From Pseudomonas rustica (GTDB lineage: Bacteria; Pseudomonadota; Gammaproteobacteria; Pseudomonadales; Pseudomonadaceae): 64,000 nucleotides of DNA. The position numbers were made by a program, and so were the translations under genes. Numbering within the stretch: position 1 is the first letter of the stretch; each line of letters begins with the position of its first letter. This document shows, piece after piece, positions 35,652 to 44,719 of the stretch. The DNA lies in NCBI RefSeq assembly GCF_018336155.1, contig NZ_JAGYHF010000012.1, positions 62,001 through 126,000 of the forward strand. The letters run 5' to 3'. The notes beneath the pieces are model-generated. The model saw nothing but the letters and a program-made list of their open reading frames with translations, had not been told where the DNA came from and made no database searches.

Positions 35652-35773
35652 ACCGATTCTGCGCGCTGCGGTGGCAGGATGCGGTCTGGGCTTTCTGCCG
35701 GAAGACATGGTCGCCAGCCATCTGGCCGACGGCATTCGGCGTTGTTGTCGATGCGTTGCGGTTCAAGCCCTGA
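35652..35773 (+). pseudogene. Remnant of a LysR regulator (C-terminal end only)
   Basis: One frame reads ILRAAVAGCGLGFLPEDMVA then SHLADG, the typical late effector-domain sequence of LysR proteins. After base 35731 the match jumps to another frame, which reads FGVVVDALRFKP and then a stop, the usual LysR C terminus. So there is an internal deletion or frameshift, and no DNA-binding domain exists upstream. Same strand and just downstream of the AKR-flavodoxin-CMD genes. The fragment is too short to function. Confidence 0.8.
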
Positions 35774-35821
35774 CGAGCCCTCCATGGCGAATGGTTTTGC
35801 GCAATGGCGATACTTACGGCT

Positions 35822-36937
35822 TTAAAACGGAAATCTCAGCGAACACTGCAACCCCGGGCTCATATTGAGCATCGACATCTCGCCCCGCAGTTGGCGGGTC
35901 AGGGATTTGATGATCTTCATTCCCACGGACGAATGCTGTTTCAGATCAAACCCCGCAGGCAGCCCCGCGCCCTTATCGGTCACGTTCAGCAGCACCTGAC
36001 CAGCAGCGGCCTTCAGCTCGATAAACACGTCCCCCGCCGACTTGTCGGCGTAGGCGTATTTAAGGGCATTGGTGACCAGTTCGTTGAGCACCAACGCCAA
36101 CGGGATCGCCTTGTCCAGCGGCAGGATGACGTCGTCCAGGTCGATCACGAAGCGTGTTTGCGCCGAGGCTGAACCGCGCAGTCCATCGATCAACTCGGCC
36201 AGATAAATACCTGCGTTGACCGTTTCCACTTGATCGGCCTGATACAGCTTTTCGTGGACGGCGGCGATGCTCATGATCCGTCGGCTGGTATCGACGAGTG
36301 CCGCGCGGGCGACGGGATCTGCCAATTGGCGTATTTGCAGTTGGATCAACCCGATGATCAGTTGCAGGTGATTCTTCGTCCGATGGTTGATTTCCTTGAG
36401 GAGCATGTCCTTTTGCTCGAGCAGCTGATTTTTCTGCCGCAGCGAGCGCCTTAGCTCCATTTGCGCCATGACCTGTTTGGCCAACGTCACCAGGGCGATT
36501 TTCTGTTGCGGGCTCAGCTGTCGCGGGTGTCGGTCGAGAATGCACAGCGTCCCGAGGCCGTAGCCTTCCGCCGTCTCCAGCAAGCAGCCGGCGTAGAAGC
36601 GCAAACCTTCATCGGCCGTCACCAGCGGGTTGGAGCTCATCCTCGGGTCAGCGCGCAGATCGGGTATGACGGTGATGCCGGGCTGCAGAAGGACGTGACG
36701 GCAGATGGAAACGTCCAAGGGTGTTTCGCGGATTCCCAAGCCTGTTTCCGCCTTGAACCATTGGCGGTGGCGGTCTATCAGGTTCATCACCGAAATTGGC
36801 GCGTCGCAGATGGCGGCGGCCAGGCTCACGAGCTCGTCAAAATCCGCTTCGCGTGGGGTATCGAGGATTTCATAGCCGTGCAGCACGGCAAGACGTTCGG
36901 GCGAGTCGCACGGGTCGATGAAGCTCTGCGAAATCAT
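35822..36937 (-). CDS. GAF-domain sensor histidine kinase (HisKA_2 type)
   Basis: A 371-residue cytoplasmic kinase. The GAF domain (about 20-160) is followed by a HisKA_2 dimerisation helix with phospho-acceptor His185 in KEINHRTKNH and an HATPase_c domain with N-box Asn290 in LNELVTNALKY. No response regulator is adjacent. The ATG at 36937 has GGAG 5 nt upstream; the 100 extra codons reaching 37237 overlap the divergent methyltransferase gene and look non-coding. The GAF is a sister of the one in the GGDEF protein at 26.5 kb. Confidence 0.91.
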   Translation of the reverse strand: MISQSFIDPCDSPERLAVLHGYEILDTPREADFDELVSLAAAICDAPISVMNLIDRHRQWFKAETGLGIRETPLDVSICRHVLLQPGITVIPDLRADPRMSSNPLVTADEGLRFYAGCLLETAEGYGLGTLCILDRHPRQLSPQQKIALVTLAKQVMAQMELRRSLRQKNQLLEQKDMLLKEINHRTKNHLQLIIGLIQLQIRQLADPVARAALVDTSRRIMSIAAVHEKLYQADQVETVNAGIYLAELIDGLRGSASAQTRFVIDLDDVILPLDKAIPLALVLNELVTNALKYAYADKSAGDVFIELKAAAGQVLLNVTDKGAGLPAGFDLKQHSSVGMKIIKSLTRQLRGEMSMLNMSPGLQCSLRFPF

Positions 36938-37154
36938 TAGGGCTCCAGCATAGAGAGGCACGCGCCATGGGTTCAAAACGCAAGGAATCGAATGCAGGCG
37001 TACGCAGTGAGACAGGAAAGGAGCAGAGCATACACGCAATCGATGTCTGCCCGCCGTGCAGACTGATGCCCGTTGGTAAGCTCGCTGAATGCGGCGCCGC
37101 GTCCATACTGTGGTTCTCCCGGACTGCTTTCTTTCAACCCTGTCGGAGACCGAC

Positions 37155-37823
37155 ATGCCCTCCCCCGAATCCGCCCTGCTGCAGAGCTGGCACGACAACG
37201 CCGACGCGTGGATCGACGTCATCCGCAGCGGTGCCATTGAGAGCCGGCAGCAGGTGACTGATCAAGCCGTTCTACTGGCGATCATCGGGCGTCAGCCGGC
37301 GCGTGTGCTTGATCTGGGTTGCGGCGAAGGCTGGTTGCTGCGGGCGTTGGCGGCTCGGGGGATTGAGGCGGTGGGCGTCGATGGCGATGCGACGCTGGTG
37401 GACGCGGCACGTCTGGCCGGCACTTGCACCGTGCATGTCGCCGACTACGACGCGTTGGTCGAGGCGAAGGTTGATGTTGGCGGGGATTACGATTTGATCT
37501 GCGCGAATTTTTCGCTGCTGCATCAGAACATCATTCCATTGCTGGCTGCGATGAATGCGCTGTTGATTCCTGGCGGCGCCCTGATCATCCAGACCCTGCA
37601 TCCATGGGCCGTTGCGGCAGGCGAATATCAGGACGGCTGGCGCGAAGAATCGTTCACCGGGTTCAAGGGCCAGTGGCAGCCGATGCCGTGGTATTTCCGC
37701 ACGTTGTCGAGTTGGTTCAATGCGCTGGATATGGCCGGGTTGCGGCTGGTCGGCCTACAAGAGCCGCAGCACCCGCAAAGCCCGGTGCCGCAGTCACTAC
37801 TGATGGTGGCTGAGCGCAACTGA
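37155..37823 (+). CDS. SAM-dependent methyltransferase
   Basis: A 222-residue class I methyltransferase. Motif I is VLDLGCGEGWLLRAL (about 52-66), the acidic ribose loop is AVGVDGDATLV, and YDLICANFSLLHQ is motif IV. Small-molecule type; substrate unknown. The ATG at 37155 has CGGAGAC 6 nt upstream; the longer frame from 37089 is unlikely. It is divergent from the GAF kinase and ends at a REP pair. Confidence 0.9.
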   Translation: MPSPESALLQSWHDNADAWIDVIRSGAIESRQQVTDQAVLLAIIGRQPARVLDLGCGEGWLLRALAARGIEAVGVDGDATLVDAARLAGTCTVHVADYDALVEAKVDVGGDYDLICANFSLLHQNIIPLLAAMNALLIPGGALIIQTLHPWAVAAGEYQDGWREESFTGFKGQWQPMPWYFRTLSSWFNALDMAGLRLVGLQEPQHPQSPVPQSLLMVAERN

Positions 37824-37841
37824 TATCCAAAAAACACCGCT

Positions 37842-37944
37842 AACCCTGTAGGAGCCGAGCTTGCTCGCGAAGGCGTCGGCACGGCTTGAGCCTGTGTTGC
37901 TTGATACGCCGCCTTCGCGAGCAAGCTCGGCTCCTACAAGGGTT
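37842..37944. repeat. REPIN, GGAGCCGAGCTTGCTCGCGA variant
   Basis: A long inverted pair starting AACCCTGTAGGAGCC and ending GGCTCCTACAAGGGTT, so even the outer 7 nt pair. It lies between the convergent methyltransferase and small membrane protein genes and touches the latter's stop codon. Confidence 0.92.
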
Positions 37945-38194
37945 ACGCGGTTTGCAGGATCAATCGCGGGCCGCGCAGACGATACTGCGCCAACAAACGC
38001 ATGACGTAGCCGATTTTAATCAGGGTCGGGCCGAGGATAGTCAGCGCGTGCATCGCCACCAGCAGCGCAATCGCCATGTGGCCCTCGTAGAGATAAGCGC
38101 CGTAGATCCCGGCCAGCAGCATGACTAGACCGGCGACGAGGACTTTGCTCGACAGGTTCAGAACGTTCAGCGGGCTTTCGAAGAAAGTGAGCAT
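37943..38194 (-). CDS. Small inner-membrane protein, PpyR-like
   Basis: An 83-residue protein with two hydrophobic helices (about 17-36 and 41-60) and a basic C-terminal tail (MRLLAQYRLRGPR). From recall it resembles PpyR, described in P. aeruginosa as affecting psl and pyoverdine expression; I cannot verify the match. ATG at 38194 with GGAG 10 nt upstream. No operon partner. Confidence 0.7.
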   Translation of the reverse strand: MLTFFESPLNVLNLSSKVLVAGLVMLLAGIYGAYLYEGHMAIALLVAMHALTILGPTLIKIGYVMRLLAQYRLRGPRLILQTA

Positions 38195-38483
38195 GGTGGC
38201 GGTCTCCTGAGCTGTTCAGTTTTGTACCTTGACCACTTCAAGTCTCGTGCCAGATTTATAATCCAACAAAATCAGCCACCTGCAAAAATCAGAGTCAAAT
38301 TGACACAGATCAATAAAGGTCTTTTTGACTCGGGTATTTGTCATTAAGACTACATTCAGCTCAAACCATCAACGCCATCGCCTAAAAGCAAACCAATATC
38401 ATTTGCGCGACCTGCGTCCTTTTGCTTTAATCGCGACCCATTCCTATTTAGACCCGCAACGGTCACTCTGGACGCTTGCTCTG
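38195..38483. other. Divergent promoter region of the fecI-like and PpyR-like genes
   Basis: 289 bp, clearly more AT-rich than its surroundings. It must carry both promoters. I looked for a Fur box (GATAATGATAATCATTATC-like) and saw no convincing 19-mer, only scattered partial matches. Confidence 0.5.
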
Positions 38484-39008
38484 ATGACGGTCGCCGACAC
38501 CTCACTCGTGCAGAATCTCTACCTCAGCCATCACCGCTGGCTGCACGAGCTATTGCGTCGGCGCCTGAGCAACGCAATGGATGCCGCCGACCTTGCGCAT
38601 GACACTTTCATCCGCGTGCTCAAGCGTCCGCAAACCTTCAACGGCGAAGTCCACGAACGCTCTTATCTGGCGACCATTGCCCGTGGCTTGTGCGTCGATC
38701 ACTGGCGCCGTCGGCAACTGGAACAGACCTGGCTGGAAACCCTCGCCAATCGCCCGCCGGCCCTGCAGCCCTCGCCCGAGCAACAGGCGATCATCGTCGA
38801 GACCCTGCTGGAAGTGGACGCCATGCTCCAGCGCCTGCCGCAGCGGGTCAGCGACGCGTTCATCCTCGCGCAATTGCACGGCATGCCCTACAAACTGATC
38901 GCCGAACAGATCGGCGTCAGCGAGCGGATGATCAAGAAATACCTGGCGCAAGCGATGATGCACTGCGCCATCCTTGAAGCCGAACTCGATGGTCTGCTGA
39001 TTGAATAA
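38484..39008 (+). CDS. ECF sigma factor, FecI type
   Basis: A 174-residue iron-starvation-type ECF sigma factor. Region 2 carries DAADLAHDTFIRVL (about 33-46) and region 4 carries a helix-turn-helix, PYKLIAEQIGVSERMIKKYL (about 130-150). It would direct polymerase to the TonB receptor gene when released by its FecR partner. ATG at 38484; the ribosome site is weak. It overlaps the fecR-like start by 8 nt. Confidence 0.93.
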   Translation: MTVADTSLVQNLYLSHHRWLHELLRRRLSNAMDAADLAHDTFIRVLKRPQTFNGEVHERSYLATIARGLCVDHWRRRQLEQTWLETLANRPPALQPSPEQQAIIVETLLEVDAMLQRLPQRVSDAFILAQLHGMPYKLIAEQIGVSERMIKKYLAQAMMHCAILEAELDGLLIE

Positions 39009-39978
39009 CGCCACGCAAACACTCAGCCACGCCAGCCTCGAACAAGCGGCGCACTGGTACGTGCAATTACATGACGAGCCGGTCGCCGAGCAAGAACATC
39101 TGCGCTGGCAGGCCTGGCTCGCACAGAGCCCCGAGCATCAGGCCGCCTGGCGTTATATCGAACGGGTCGGCCAGCGTTTTGCGCCGTTGCAGCAAGAGAC
39201 CGAAGCCGTCAGCCACACCTTGCGCAGCAGCGCGCGCACGTCGATCAGCCGTCGTCAGTCGCTCAAAGGTTTGTTGATTTTGGCCGCGACCGGCATGGCC
39301 GGATGGGCCATCGAGCGCAACACGCCGCTGATGGATTCAGTCGAGCGGTTGACTGCCGACCTTTCCACCGGCACCGGCGAAACCCGCGAAGCGACGTTAA
39401 GCGACGGCAGCCGCATCTGGCTCAACGCCTTGAGTGCCCTGAATGTGCGTTTCGATGCGCACCAGCGCCTGCTGCAACTGCGTGCCGGCGAAGTGCTGAT
39501 CGACACCGCCAAAGACCTCGACCGAGCCTTTTGGGTTGAGACCGAACATGGCCGCATGCGTGCGCTGGGCACGCGTTTCAGCGTACGGCAGAACGAGCAC
39601 AACACCGTACTGAATGTCTTTGAAGGCGCGGTCGAAGCCACTAATCGTCAGGGCGAAACCGCCGTGATTCAGGCCGGCCAGCAAATCAACTTCAGCACTG
39701 GCCGCATGAACATCACCAGCGCTGCCGATCCTTCTCGCGAAGCCTGGCGCCGGGGTGTGTTGCTGGCCGATAACCTGCCGCTGGGCAAGTTGATCGAAGA
39801 ACTCAGCCGCTATCGAGCGGGGCATCTGCATTGCGACCCGGTCGTGGCCGCGTTACCGGTGATGGGTTCATTCCCGCTCAAGGACACCGATCAAGCCTTG
39901 CGTCTGCTGGAAGCGGCGCTGCCGATCCGCATCAACAAAACCTTCGATTGGTGGGTTAGCGTCGGGCCAAAAGCCTGA
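39001..39978 (+). CDS. FecR-type transmembrane sigma regulator
   Basis: A 325-residue anti-sigma/sigma-activator. The cytoplasmic N domain (about 1-80) starts LEQAAHWYVQLHDE. A single membrane helix (about 88-103, GLLILAATGMAGWAI) follows, then a periplasmic FecR domain with TLSDGSRIWLNALSAL and a C-terminal STN-like part (VMGSFPLKDTDQALRLLEAAL). The only fitting start is TTG at 39001, inside the end of the sigma gene. It relays the ligand-bound receptor signal to the sigma factor. Confidence 0.92.
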   Translation: MNNATQTLSHASLEQAAHWYVQLHDEPVAEQEHLRWQAWLAQSPEHQAAWRYIERVGQRFAPLQQETEAVSHTLRSSARTSISRRQSLKGLLILAATGMAGWAIERNTPLMDSVERLTADLSTGTGETREATLSDGSRIWLNALSALNVRFDAHQRLLQLRAGEVLIDTAKDLDRAFWVETEHGRMRALGTRFSVRQNEHNTVLNVFEGAVEATNRQGETAVIQAGQQINFSTGRMNITSAADPSREAWRRGVLLADNLPLGKLIEELSRYRAGHLHCDPVVAALPVMGSFPLKDTDQALRLLEAALPIRINKTFDWWVSVGPKA

Positions 39979-40066
39979 GGTTTTTTTTCATATCGCGGTT
40001 CCCTTTTCGCTGGTTCATTCGGTTAACCATTAGCCCCCTCATTTCGTTGATTGCCCCGGGAACTCC

Positions 40067-42478
40067 ATGTTGCGCTCTACCCTCGCCCGCACTCGTTTTG
40101 CCTTGGCCCTGGCGTCTGCCATGCCGGCGATGTGTGCGTTAGCGGAGGGGCAGATACAGCATTATTCGGTTGCGCCCGGTTCGTTGGTCACAGTGCTCAA
40201 CCGCTTCGCCGAACAAAGCGGCGTGTTTATCGCCGGGCACAATGACCTTGCAGCAGACAAACGCAGCTTCGGCCTCAGCGGTGACTACACGCCGCAGCAA
40301 GCCTTGCAGATCCTGCTCAAGGACAGCGGCCTGCAAGCTATGCGGCAAGCGGGTGGCGGTTACGTTTTACGCCGCTCAGCCAACGCAGATCCGCTGCAAC
40401 TGGACGCCACCACCATCAACGGCAAATCCCTCGGCGCGATCACCGAGGACACTCACGCCTACACCACCGGCGTCAGCGCATCCGCCACCGGCCTGGCGCT
40501 GTCGCTGCGCGAAACCCCGCAGTCGGTGACCGTGATCACCCGCCAGCAAATCGATGACCAAGGCGCCAACGGCATCGCCGATGTGCTGCGCCGCTCGCCG
40601 GGGATCAGCGTGCAGAACTACGACAGCGAGCGCTGGGAGTTTTCCAGCCGTGGCGCGCCGATCACCAATTTCCAGTACGACGGCGTCAATACCGACTACG
40701 ACGGCGTTTACGATTACGGCACCACCAGCACCGACATGGCGACCTTCGACCGCGTCGAAATCATCAAGGGCGCGACGGGATTGATGACCGGTTCGGGCGA
40801 CCCTTCGGCCACGGTGAACCTGATCCGCAAACGCCCGACGCAAGCCTTCAAAGCCGCGCTCAGCGGCAGCGTCGGGTCGTGGGACAACTACCGCAGCGAA
40901 GCCGATATCTCCGGCGCTCTGAACAGCAACCTGCGTGCACGCTTTGTCGGCGTTCATCAGGAACGCAGCGCCCACGCCGATCACTACCAGAACACCAAGG
41001 ACATCGCCTACGCCATCGTCGAAGCCGATCTCAGTCCGGACACTCTGCTGACCTTCGGTTTCGACCAGCAAAACACTCGCTCACGCGGCGCGAGCTGGAC
41101 GGGTTTTCCGATGTTCTACAGCGATGGTTCGCGGACGAATTTCTCTCGCTCGTTCAACCCGGCCACTGACTGGAGCCGCCGCGATTTCAGCAACCAAACC
41201 TTGTTCGCTTCCGTCGCCCGACAACTGCAAAACGACTGGACGCTGAAACTCAGCTACGACCGCAAACACCGCGAGCACGACACCTTGCTCGGCTCGGCCA
41301 GCGGCGGTAATCCAGATCCGGTGACCGGCGATGGCATGTTCCTCTACATGGGCAAATTCAAGGGCGACGAGGTGCAGGACAACGTCGATCTCAACCTCGG
41401 CGGGCCGTTCTCGTTGTTCGGTCGCGAGCACCAGATGATCGTCGGTTTCATGTCGATGAACACGCGCCAGAACAACCCGCTGTACGGCTCGGTTTATCCG
41501 CCGCTGGACGGCAGTATTTTCGACTGGCACGGCGAGTTCGCCAAACCCGATATCCCGAAGATCGGCACCGACGACATCAGCCAACGCCAGACCGGCGCGT
41601 ACGTCTCGACCCGCTTCAAGGCCAGCGACGATCTGGCGCTGATCCTCGGCGGACGCGTCAGTGATTTCACCGCCAGCGACCACCTCGACTACAGCGACCC
41701 GGCCACGGCCGATGTGCGCGATGGCTACCGCCAGACCGGCGTGGTCACGCCTTACGCCGGCGCGGTCTACGATCTCAACGCTACCTACTCGCTGTACACC
41801 AGTTACACGCGCGTTTATCAGCCGCAACTGAGCAAGGACGCCGCGCGCCAAGTGCTCGACCCGGTGCAAGGCGACAGCTATGAGGCGGGGATAAAAGCCG
41901 AATACTTCGACGGTCGGGTCAACGCCAGTTTTGCCGTGTTTCGCATCGAACAAGACAACGTCGCCGAGCAGGTCAGCGGCTTCGACACGCAGGCTGTTTA
42001 TCGCGCGGTGCAAGGCGCGACCACCAAAGGTTTCGAGTTGGAACTGGCTGGCGAAGTCGCCGACGGCTGGAACCTCTCCGCCGGTTACGCCTACAACCAC
42101 ACACGCGATGCCAACGGCGATCCGGTCTATGCCTCAATCCTGCAAACCACCGCGCCGGAGCAGTTAGTCCGCCTGTTCAGCAGCTATCACCTGCCCGGTG
42201 TCTGGCAAAACCTGACCCTGGGCGGCGGCATCAGTTGGCAGAGCGAATTCTTCGGCAACGTGTTCCAGCCCGGCGCCGATCAGAACGTGCGCATCACTCA
42301 GGACAGTTATTACCTGGTCGACGCGATGGCGCGCTACCGCTTCAACGAACATTTGAGCACCACGCTCAATGTGAAAAACCTCTTCGACAAAACCTACTAC
42401 ACCGGCCTCGGCAACTTCGGCACCGGCTTCTACGGCGAACCGCGCAGCCTGCAACTGGCAGCGCGCTGGGATTTTTGA
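40067..42478 (+). CDS. TonB-dependent siderophore receptor with signalling domain
   Basis: An 803-residue outer-membrane transducer. Signal peptide (about 1-26), periplasmic STN/secretin-type signalling domain (about 30-85, TPQQALQILLKDSGL), plug (about 135-245, with ETPQSVTVITRQQIDDQG), then a 22-strand-type barrel ending in aromatic WDF. The ligand should be a ferric siderophore, identity unknown. It forms a complete surface-signalling set with the two upstream genes, which start 1.1-1.6 kb before it. Confidence 0.94.
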   Translation: MLRSTLARTRFALALASAMPAMCALAEGQIQHYSVAPGSLVTVLNRFAEQSGVFIAGHNDLAADKRSFGLSGDYTPQQALQILLKDSGLQAMRQAGGGYVLRRSANADPLQLDATTINGKSLGAITEDTHAYTTGVSASATGLALSLRETPQSVTVITRQQIDDQGANGIADVLRRSPGISVQNYDSERWEFSSRGAPITNFQYDGVNTDYDGVYDYGTTSTDMATFDRVEIIKGATGLMTGSGDPSATVNLIRKRPTQAFKAALSGSVGSWDNYRSEADISGALNSNLRARFVGVHQERSAHADHYQNTKDIAYAIVEADLSPDTLLTFGFDQQNTRSRGASWTGFPMFYSDGSRTNFSRSFNPATDWSRRDFSNQTLFASVARQLQNDWTLKLSYDRKHREHDTLLGSASGGNPDPVTGDGMFLYMGKFKGDEVQDNVDLNLGGPFSLFGREHQMIVGFMSMNTRQNNPLYGSVYPPLDGSIFDWHGEFAKPDIPKIGTDDISQRQTGAYVSTRFKASDDLALILGGRVSDFTASDHLDYSDPATADVRDGYRQTGVVTPYAGAVYDLNATYSLYTSYTRVYQPQLSKDAARQVLDPVQGDSYEAGIKAEYFDGRVNASFAVFRIEQDNVAEQVSGFDTQAVYRAVQGATTKGFELELAGEVADGWNLSAGYAYNHTRDANGDPVYASILQTTAPEQLVRLFSSYHLPGVWQNLTLGGGISWQSEFFGNVFQPGADQNVRITQDSYYLVDAMARYRFNEHLSTTLNVKNLFDKTYYTGLGNFGTGFYGEPRSLQLAARWDF

Positions 42479-42570
42479 CGCCGCGACTTGTCGATCTACG
42501 GCACTGCCATTCGACCAAGGACTGTCTACGCTGAAAGTCCAGCGTGTCTAACCTGCCGAGGATGACTGCC

Positions 42571-43074
42571 ATGCAACGCTTTCAAAAAATCACGCCGTGC
42601 CTGTGGTTCGATGATCAGGCCGAAGCGGCGGCGAAGTTCTATTGCTCGATCTTCGATCACGCGAAAATCACCGGCCTGACCCACTACAGCAAGGTCGGTC
42701 AGGAATTTCACGGCAAGCCGGAAGGCGCGGTGATGACCGTTAGTTTCGAGCTCGATGGTCGTACGTTTACCGGGCTGAATGGCGGGCCGATGTTCAAGTT
42801 CACTGAAGCGATTTCGTTTCAGGTCAATTGTCAGAATCAGGAAGAAGTCGACCATTTCTGGGGCCAACTGTCTGCGGGCGGCCCGGTCGAAGCGCAGCAA
42901 TGTGGCTGGCTCAAGGACAAGTTCGGCGTGTCGTGGCAAATCGTCCCGGTGGCGTTCATGCAGATGATGCTGGACGCCGACACCAGCAAGTCGCAGCGGG
43001 CCATGCAGGCGATGTTCAAAATGAAAAAACTCGACATTGCCGAACTGGAACGGGCCTTTGCCGGCCAGAGCTAA
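42571..43074 (+). CDS. VOC-superfamily (PhnB/3-demethylubiquinone methyltransferase-like) protein
   Basis: A 167-residue glyoxalase-fold protein: FQKITPCLWFDDQAEAAAKFYCSIF at the start and CGWLKDKFGVSWQIVP at the end are the family signatures. Often annotated as a 3-demethylubiquinone methyltransferase, but it lacks a SAM domain, so that name should not be trusted. ATG 42571 is chosen because GAGG lies about 10 nt before it and only 1-2 nt before the ATG at 42562. No catalytic role can be assigned. Confidence 0.85.
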   Translation: MQRFQKITPCLWFDDQAEAAAKFYCSIFDHAKITGLTHYSKVGQEFHGKPEGAVMTVSFELDGRTFTGLNGGPMFKFTEAISFQVNCQNQEEVDHFWGQLSAGGPVEAQQCGWLKDKFGVSWQIVPVAFMQMMLDADTSKSQRAMQAMFKMKKLDIAELERAFAGQS

Positions 43075-43109
43075 TACACTCGGGCACTGGCCTGCCGGGA
43101 ATAACCATA

Positions 43110-43943
43110 ATGAAACACGCTGCCGCCAAAAACCCTGAAAAAGCCCCGCGCTTCTGGCGCGACGACGCCCTGCCCTTCATCGAAGCACGGGCCATCGCCG
43201 ATGGTCGCGAAGTCTGTTACGCCCGGCATTCCCACGCGCACTTTTCCATCGGCGCGATCACTGCCGGGCGCAGTACTTATGTGCATGAACAGGCGCAGTT
43301 CGAGGTCGCGGCGGGCACGGTGGTGTTGATGAACCCGGGCGATGTGCACGCCTGCAATCCGATTGATGATCAGCCATGGTCGTACGTGATGCTGTACGTC
43401 GAGACGCCGTGGCTGACGGATTTGCAGCATCAGTTGGGGTTTGGTGAGGATCTGGAATTTCGCCGGTTTTCCGCCACGCACTTGCAGGATGCGGCGCTGT
43501 TTCGCGGTTTGATGGCGCTGTACGAAGTGTTGGTCGACGATCAGCAGGATGTGCTGCGTAAACAGAGCACGGCGGTGGAGTTTTTCAGTGATCTGCAATG
43601 GCGCCTGAACCCGGCCGGGCAAGCGTTGCGCGAGCCGAATTTCAAGCTGGAACGGGCGGCGGATTTTATTCGTGAGCACTGCACGGAACTGCTCAGCCTT
43701 GAGGATATTTGCGCGGCGGCGCAGTTGTCACCGTCGTATTTGATCCGCGCGTTCAAGCAGCATTACGGCATGACCCCGCATGCGTTTTTGGTCAATCAGC
43801 GCATCCAGTTCGCCCGCGAGCGTTTGCGTGGCGGGCAGTTGATTGCCGATGTGGCGCTGGAGGCTGGGTTTGCTGATCAAGCGCATTTTCAGCGCGCGTT
43901 CAAACAACACCTGGCCGCAACCCCCGGCCAGTATCGCGGCTGA
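43110..43943 (+). CDS. AraC-family transcriptional regulator
   Basis: A 277-residue regulator. A cupin-type N-terminal ligand domain (about 20-110, HSHAHFSIGAITAGRS) is joined to two AraC helix-turn-helix motifs (about 175-275, LSLEDICAAAQLSPSYLIRAFK and IADVALEAGFADQAHFQRAF). It is convergent with a LysE exporter gene across a REP pair, a common AraC/LysE pairing in pseudomonads. Effector unknown. ATG at 43110. Confidence 0.93.
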   Translation: MKHAAAKNPEKAPRFWRDDALPFIEARAIADGREVCYARHSHAHFSIGAITAGRSTYVHEQAQFEVAAGTVVLMNPGDVHACNPIDDQPWSYVMLYVETPWLTDLQHQLGFGEDLEFRRFSATHLQDAALFRGLMALYEVLVDDQQDVLRKQSTAVEFFSDLQWRLNPAGQALREPNFKLERAADFIREHCTELLSLEDICAAAQLSPSYLIRAFKQHYGMTPHAFLVNQRIQFARERLRGGQLIADVALEAGFADQAHFQRAFKQHLAATPGQYRG

Positions 43944-43954
43944 CCGCGATCCAA

Positions 43955-44042
43955 TGTAGGAGTGAGCCTGCTCGCGATAGAGGTGTGTCAGCCACACATT
44001 TTTTATTGAAAGACCGCTGTCGCGAGCAGGCTCACTCCTACA
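43955..44042. repeat. REPIN, GGAGTGAGCCTGCTCGCGA variant
   Basis: An inverted pair (TGTAGGAGTGAGCC and GGCTCACTCCTACA) around an AT-rich loop with TTTTTTATTG. It lies between the convergent AraC and LysE genes and probably acts as their shared transcript end. Confidence 0.92.
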
Positions 44043-44047
44043 AGGGG

Positions 44048-44635
44048 TCAGGTGATCAGCAGGTAGATTGCGCTGACTGCCAGCAAGAGCGCCATGCTGC
44101 GGTTAAACCAACGCATCCCCGCCGCATTGCTCAAATACCCGCGCAAGAACGTCCCGGCATACACCCAGCAACCCACCGACACATAGCAGATCACCAGATA
44201 CACCGCCGCAAACTGCCAGACCAGCCGCGCCTCACCATCGGCGACAAACGCGCCCATCCCCGCCACACAGGCCAGCCACGCCTTGGGGTTGAGCCATTGC
44301 ATCACCGCGCCGTACAGCATCGACGGTGCCCGCGCTGAATCCTTGGCGTTCAGTTGCCCATCATCGGTAGCCAGTTTCCACGCCATGAACAGCAAAAACG
44401 CCACACCGGCCAGTTGCACCACGCGGGTCATGAACGGCCACAGCTGCAGCACTTCATGCAGCCCCAACCCCATCAGCACCAAGAGCAACACAAATCCTAA
44501 CGTGGCCCCGGCGACATGCCGCTGACTGGCGCGAAAGCCGAACTGCGCCCCCGAACTCAACGCCACAATATTCACCGGCCCCGGCGTGATGGACGCCGCC
44601 AGCGCAAACGCCGCCATCGAAACAATCAGACTCAT
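44048..44635 (-). CDS. LysE/RhtB-family amino-acid exporter
   Basis: A 195-residue inner-membrane protein with about six hydrophobic helices. The N-terminal ITPGPVNIVALSSGAQFG is the family signature, and QWLNPKAW is the second conserved point. Exports amino acids or related metabolites; substrate unknown. ATG at 44635. Probably controlled by the convergent AraC gene (inference). Confidence 0.92.
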   Translation of the reverse strand: MSLIVSMAAFALAASITPGPVNIVALSSGAQFGFRASQRHVAGATLGFVLLLVLMGLGLHEVLQLWPFMTRVVQLAGVAFLLFMAWKLATDDGQLNAKDSARAPSMLYGAVMQWLNPKAWLACVAGMGAFVADGEARLVWQFAAVYLVICYVSVGCWVYAGTFLRGYLSNAAGMRWFNRSMALLLAVSAIYLLIT

Positions 44636-44719
44636 CGCACACCTGCTTCAAAACGAGGAACAAGGCGCCCACCCTAACCAGCGCCCGGTTCCCAGTATTG
44701 AAGAAAATGCCCCTGCCCC

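Noticed and set aside
36938..37237. 100-codon N-terminal extension of the GAF histidine kinase
   Set aside because: Overlaps the divergent methyltransferase gene, and the internal ATG at 36937 has a well-placed GGAG box.
38195..38483. Fur box upstream of the fecI-like gene
   Set aside because: Partial matches only (around TTTGTCATTAAGAC); not symmetrical enough to call.
42544..43074. Naming the 42.6-kb protein a 3-demethylubiquinone methyltransferase
   Set aside because: The fold signatures are of the VOC/PhnB type and there is no SAM-binding domain.
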